This document shows, one piece after another, positions 60,869 through 64,000 of a DNA stretch of 64,000 nt. The number at the start of each line of letters is the position of its first letter. The stretch's first letter is position 1. Location: contig CAKPAG010000002.1 of NCBI GenBank assembly GCA_934132895.1, positions 75,657 to 139,656 of the forward strand. The letters are read 5' to 3'. Under the pieces are notes generated by a model that ran no database searches, was not told the origin of the DNA, and saw only the letters and a program-made list of their open reading frames with translations. Made by a program: the position numbers and the translations under genes. The stretch is from an uncultured Clostridia bacterium (lineage in GTDB: Bacteria; Bacillota; Clostridia; TANB77; CAG-465).

Positions 60869-61147
60869 TTAGCAACAAGGACATTCTACTCCATGCTTTA
60901 CTCTATCATGTTCTTCTGCTCTTTTTCCGTTATTAAATCTATCAACTGTACCTACTAAATATCCTGTTATTCTTCTTATTCTTTCAAAGGGAATATCTGC
61001 AAAAGTATAGTTCATATCTACAAACTCTCCATCAACTGTTAAATCTAAAGTTTCTATTTCTCTTTCAGGAAATTTTTTACTTAAATAGTTTTTATAGTTT
61101 TCTATTTCTTCTTTACTTAGGCTTCCACCTTTTACATTTATTTTCAT
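60869..61147 (-). CDS. Stand-alone glycyl-radical domain related to the NrdD C-terminus
   Basis: 92 aa. The C-terminal half, FERIRRITGYLVGTVDRFNN then GKRAEEHDRVKHGVECPCC, is almost identical to the end of the adjacent NrdD, including the radical-bearing Gly in RITGYL. The first half is unique (GSLSKEEIENYKNYLSKKFP). Unlike NrdD it lacks the catalytic barrel. It lies between nrdD and nrdG. By analogy with YfiD, it may replace a damaged radical domain, or be a spare activation partner. ATG at 61145-61147 follows AGAGGT. Confidence 0.75.
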   Translation of the reverse strand: MKINVKGGSLSKEEIENYKNYLSKKFPEREIETLDLTVDGEFVDMNYTFADIPFERIRRITGYLVGTVDRFNNGKRAEEHDRVKHGVECPCC

Positions 61148-61171
61148 ATTTATCAACCTCTTATTTTTTAA

Positions 61172-63643
61172 TTAATCATTACATGAACATACTCCATGTT
61201 TTACTCTGTCATGTTCTTCTGCTCTTTTTCCATCATTAAATCTATCAACTGTGCCTACTAAATATCCTGTTATTCTTCTTATTCTTTCAAATCCTTGTTT
61301 ATCTCCAATATGTTCTTTTCTTCCACATTTTGGACACACATCATCTATAATTCCAGTATATCCACAAACAGGATCTCTATCTACAGGATGGTTTATAGCA
61401 CCATAACCAATTCCACTTTCTTTCATGCATCTTACTACTGCTTCAAAAGCTTCAATATTTTTAGTTGGATCTCCATCAAGTTCAATATAACTTATATGAC
61501 CACCATTTGTTAAATCATGATATGGAGCTTCTTTTCTAATTTTTTCAAATGCATTTATATTATAGTATACTGGTACATGGAATGAGTTTGTATAATATGC
61601 TCTATCTGTAACTCCTTCAATTATACCAAATCTTTTAGCATCCATTTTAACAAATCTTCCTGAAAGTCCTTCAGCTGGTGTGGCAATCAATGAGAAATTA
61701 AGTCCTGTTTTTTCTGAAGCTTCATCCATTCTTCTTCTCATATATCCTACTATTTTAAGACCTAGCTCTTGTGCTTCTATACTTTCACCATGATGTTTAC
61801 CTATCAATGCTTTTAAACATTCTGCAAGACCTATAAATCCTAGAGTTAAAGTACCATGTTTTAATACTTCTCCTACTTCGTCATTTGGTCCTAGCTTATC
61901 TGAATCAAGCCATACACCTTGCCCCATTAAGAATGGATAATTCATTACTTTTTTCTTAGATTGAATTCTTAGTCTATCAAGTAATTGATCTATTACTAAA
62001 TCTACTCTATCAGAAAGTAATTTAAAGAATTCATCTATATCACCATTTGCTATAATTCCAAGTCTTGGTAAGTTAACTGATGTAAAGCTTAAATTTCCTC
62101 TACCGCAAGTAACTTGTTTTGTCTTATCATAATTATTTGCCATAACCCTAGTTCTACAACCCATATATGCAATCTCTGTGTTATAATCGCCTGGTTTATA
62201 ATATTCCAAATTAAATGGCGCATCAATAAATGAGAAGTTAGGGAAAAGTCTTTTAGCTGATACTTTACAACCTAGTTTGAATATATCGTAGTTTGGTTCT
62301 CCTTCATTATAGTTTATACCATCTTTTATCTTTAATATTTGAATTGGGAATATTGGTGTTTCACCATTTCCAAGACCAGCATCTGTAGCAAGAAGAACAT
62401 TTTTCATAACCATTCTTCCTTCAGGAGTAGTATCAAGTCCATAGTTTATACTACTAAATGGAACTTGTGCACCAGCTCTTGAATGCATTGTATTTAAATT
62501 ATGTATAAATCCTTCCATTGCTTGATATGTTGCTCTATCAACTTCTTTTTCTGTATATTTTACAGTGAATTTTTGAATTTTATTTGCTATTTTAGGTCCA
62601 AATTTTTCTACAAGAAGTTTGTATTCTTCTTTTAGATATTTGCTTGTATCTTGAAGTGTTGGTCTAATGTGTTTTTCTTCATATATTTTATCTGTAATAG
62701 CTTTTGCAATTTCAGAAGCATCGCTTTCTTGAATTAATTTTTCAACTGCTCTTCTTAATTCAACAAGATTTTCTTCAGATGCATTTATTTTATTTTCTTC
62801 TTGAACTTTTTCTAATATAGAAGAAACTATTTCATCTGCTTTTGTATCTTCAAATAAAAGTTCAATTGCTTTTGTTAAGTTAGCAAGATAAGTTTTAGCA
62901 TAACTTTTTCTTACACCTATTGCCATAGCATATTCGAAGTTTGGTATACTTTGACCTCCATGTTGATCATTTTGATTTGATTGTATTGCAATAGCTGCAA
63001 GTGCTGCATATGAACCTATACTTTGTGGTTCTCTTAAATGACCTTCACCTGTTGAAAAGCCATCTTTAAACAATTTTATAAGGTCAATTTGACAACAAGT
63101 TGTAGTTAAAGTTAAAAAGTCTAAATCATGTATATGTATATCGCCATTTTTATGAGCTTCTGCATGTTCTTTTTTTAATACAAACATTTGATAGAATTTC
63201 TTTGCACTTTCACTACCATACTTAAGCATTGTTCCCATTGCTGTGTCAGCATTAACATTTGCATTTTCTCTTTTAACATCACTATCTTTAGCATCTTGGA
63301 ATGTTAATTGTTCCATAGTTTTCATGATATCTGAATTCATTTCTCTTTGTTGAGTTCTTTCTGCTCTATATAAAATGTACGCTTTTGCAGTTGAAGCATG
63401 ACCTTCCTCAATCAAAGTTTTCTCAACAGCATCTTGGACTTGTTCAACTGTAGGATATTCAGTTTTAATCTCTTTTTTATCAATTTCTTTTTCTAAATAT
63501 TCACACACCTTTTCTGCAAGTTCTTGCGCTTCTTCATAATTTTCTCCTCCGACAGAAACTGCTGCTTGATAAATCGCATTTGATATCTTTTCAATATTGA
63601 AAGGTACCCTTCTGCCATCTCTTTTAAGGATTTTAGTTATCAT
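61172..63643 (-). CDS. nrdD: Anaerobic ribonucleoside-triphosphate reductase NrdD
   Basis: 823 aa, class III. The N-terminal ATP-cone (KILKRDGRRVPFNIEKI) is followed by the catalytic barrel (IHIHDLDFLTLTTTCCQIDL, CGRGNLSFTSVNLPRLGI), a zinc site (DDVCPKCGRKEHIGD) and the glycyl-radical loop RIRRITGYLVGTVDRFND. It reduces NTPs without oxygen. ATG at 63641-63643 follows GGGGTGG; the upstream frame would add 14 residues inside the leader. Confidence 0.96.
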   Translation of the reverse strand: MITKILKRDGRRVPFNIEKISNAIYQAAVSVGGENYEEAQELAEKVCEYLEKEIDKKEIKTEYPTVEQVQDAVEKTLIEEGHASTAKAYILYRAERTQQREMNSDIMKTMEQLTFQDAKDSDVKRENANVNADTAMGTMLKYGSESAKKFYQMFVLKKEHAEAHKNGDIHIHDLDFLTLTTTCCQIDLIKLFKDGFSTGEGHLREPQSIGSYAALAAIAIQSNQNDQHGGQSIPNFEYAMAIGVRKSYAKTYLANLTKAIELLFEDTKADEIVSSILEKVQEENKINASEENLVELRRAVEKLIQESDASEIAKAITDKIYEEKHIRPTLQDTSKYLKEEYKLLVEKFGPKIANKIQKFTVKYTEKEVDRATYQAMEGFIHNLNTMHSRAGAQVPFSSINYGLDTTPEGRMVMKNVLLATDAGLGNGETPIFPIQILKIKDGINYNEGEPNYDIFKLGCKVSAKRLFPNFSFIDAPFNLEYYKPGDYNTEIAYMGCRTRVMANNYDKTKQVTCGRGNLSFTSVNLPRLGIIANGDIDEFFKLLSDRVDLVIDQLLDRLRIQSKKKVMNYPFLMGQGVWLDSDKLGPNDEVGEVLKHGTLTLGFIGLAECLKALIGKHHGESIEAQELGLKIVGYMRRRMDEASEKTGLNFSLIATPAEGLSGRFVKMDAKRFGIIEGVTDRAYYTNSFHVPVYYNINAFEKIRKEAPYHDLTNGGHISYIELDGDPTKNIEAFEAVVRCMKESGIGYGAINHPVDRDPVCGYTGIIDDVCPKCGRKEHIGDKQGFERIRRITGYLVGTVDRFNDGKRAEEHDRVKHGVCSCND

Positions 63644-63679
63644 AATAATACCACCCCTTGTATGTTCCTTTCTATTAAT

Positions 63680-63695
63680 ACACAATATGTTGTGT
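63680..63695. promoter_or_regulatory. NrdR box
   Basis: ACACAATATGTTGTGT, a perfect match to the NrdR palindrome pattern, just downstream of the nrdD transcription start. A weaker palindrome (CACTTAAAATTTTAGGTG, 63716-63733) overlaps the promoter spacer. Confidence 0.8.
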
Positions 63696-63708
63696 TTTTC
63701 TGATTATG

Positions 63709-63737
63709 ATTATAGCACTTAAAATTTTAGGTGTCAA
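63709..63737 (-). promoter_or_regulatory. Promoter of nrdD-nrdG-nrdR
   Basis: TTGACA (63732-63737), 17 bases, TATAAT (63709-63714) on the minus strand. Confidence 0.85.
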
Positions 63738-64000
63738 CACTTTTTTTGCAAAAAAATAATAAAAATTTTTCCATTTTTTGACAATGTTTTAGCTTAAGGA
63801 TTTCGAAGATTTTTTTTCACATAAACACATTACTTATTTAAAATACATAATAATTTTACATTAATTATTTTTTTATTTGAGTTTCAAAAATTATAAAAAA
63901 GATAGGAAAAAATATTAAAATTCCGGTTGTATAATATTCGTTGGGGTGGTAAAATCCATCCCAACATTATTTTGCAAAAAAATTGCATTTAAAACCAACT
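63738..64000. other. Gene-free right edge
   Basis: No open frame with a ribosome site. It holds AT-rich spacer and one conspicuous GC-rich hairpin (63940-63965). No promoter could be placed with confidence. Confidence 0.5.
63940..63965. other. Orphan GC-rich hairpin
   Basis: Ten-pair stem GTTGGGGTGG / CCATCCCAAC (one G-T pair) with a 6-base loop, in otherwise AT-rich spacer. It is followed on the plus strand by ATTATTTTGC, so it could be a weak terminator, but no plus-strand gene precedes it in the window. Confidence 0.45.

Noticed and set aside
19363..63737. tRNA or rRNA genes
   Set aside because: No cloverleaf-like segments with a TTCGA loop and CCA-type ends were found outside coding sequence.

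Overview
The window is AT-rich, tightly packed DNA from a low-GC, anaerobic Gram-positive bacterium, most likely an uncultured Clostridia-type Firmicute. The signs are purine-rich Shine-Dalgarno sites before almost every gene, TTGACA-N17-TATAAT promoters, GatCAB, a class III (anaerobic) ribonucleotide reductase, YlxM-Ffh, a DUF1540 protein and an OLE RNA/OapA pair. No rRNA, tRNA, insertion sequence or CRISPR array was found. Most genes lie on the minus strand.

Layout. 1-9.4 kb: a minus-strand surface-polysaccharide operon with a membrane 4,6-dehydratase, PLP aminotransferase, phosphoglycosyl transferase, GT2, CDP-glycerol transferase and the CapE-CapF-CapG set for UDP-L-FucNAc; it runs off the left edge. 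9.4-10.6 kb: an Rpn nuclease with a strong internal start (RpnS-like) and a small downstream gene. 11-15.3 kb: two tandem class A penicillin-binding proteins. 15.6-19.4 kb: small unknowns and a GT4/flippase-like/SDR trio. 19.4-23.4 kb: a 660-aa coiled-coil protein, OapA and the OLE RNA. 23.5-27.5 kb: ylxM-ffh-rpsP-khpA-rimM-trmD-rplS. 27.5-31 kb: murD, DUF1540, a tRNA methyltransferase and a type III toxin-antitoxin (ToxIN) cassette flanked by a 25-bp direct repeat. 31-38.4 kb: a pseudouridine synthase, a CNNM/CorC protein, uvrB, a HAD protein, DUF4186, folD and a cyclodeaminase. 38.4-45.7 kb: recG, a second ToxIN with unusual upstream control, and an FtsX-type ABC exporter. 46-52 kb: gatC-gatA-proS-gatB. 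52-60 kb: assorted membrane and envelope genes plus lysC. 60-64 kb: nrdD, a stand-alone glycyl-radical domain, nrdG and nrdR under an NrdR-box promoter.

The most striking observation is that four unrelated, normally essential or highly conserved genes (trmD, ffh, murD, uvrB) are each broken by exactly one extra C. In every case the break is at a CGG codon that follows CUU or UCU. Reading +1 at that point (C skipped, GGA or GGU read) restores a conserved glycine and the full-length protein. CGG is very rare here: I found nine in-frame CGG codons in the annotated genes, and four are these sites. This looks like recurrent +1 ribosomal frameshifting at CGG. The same hexamers without the extra C occur intact elsewhere, which argues against a motif-linked sequencing error.

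Positions, frames and motifs were read by eye. Family assignments come from recognised motifs, not database searches.
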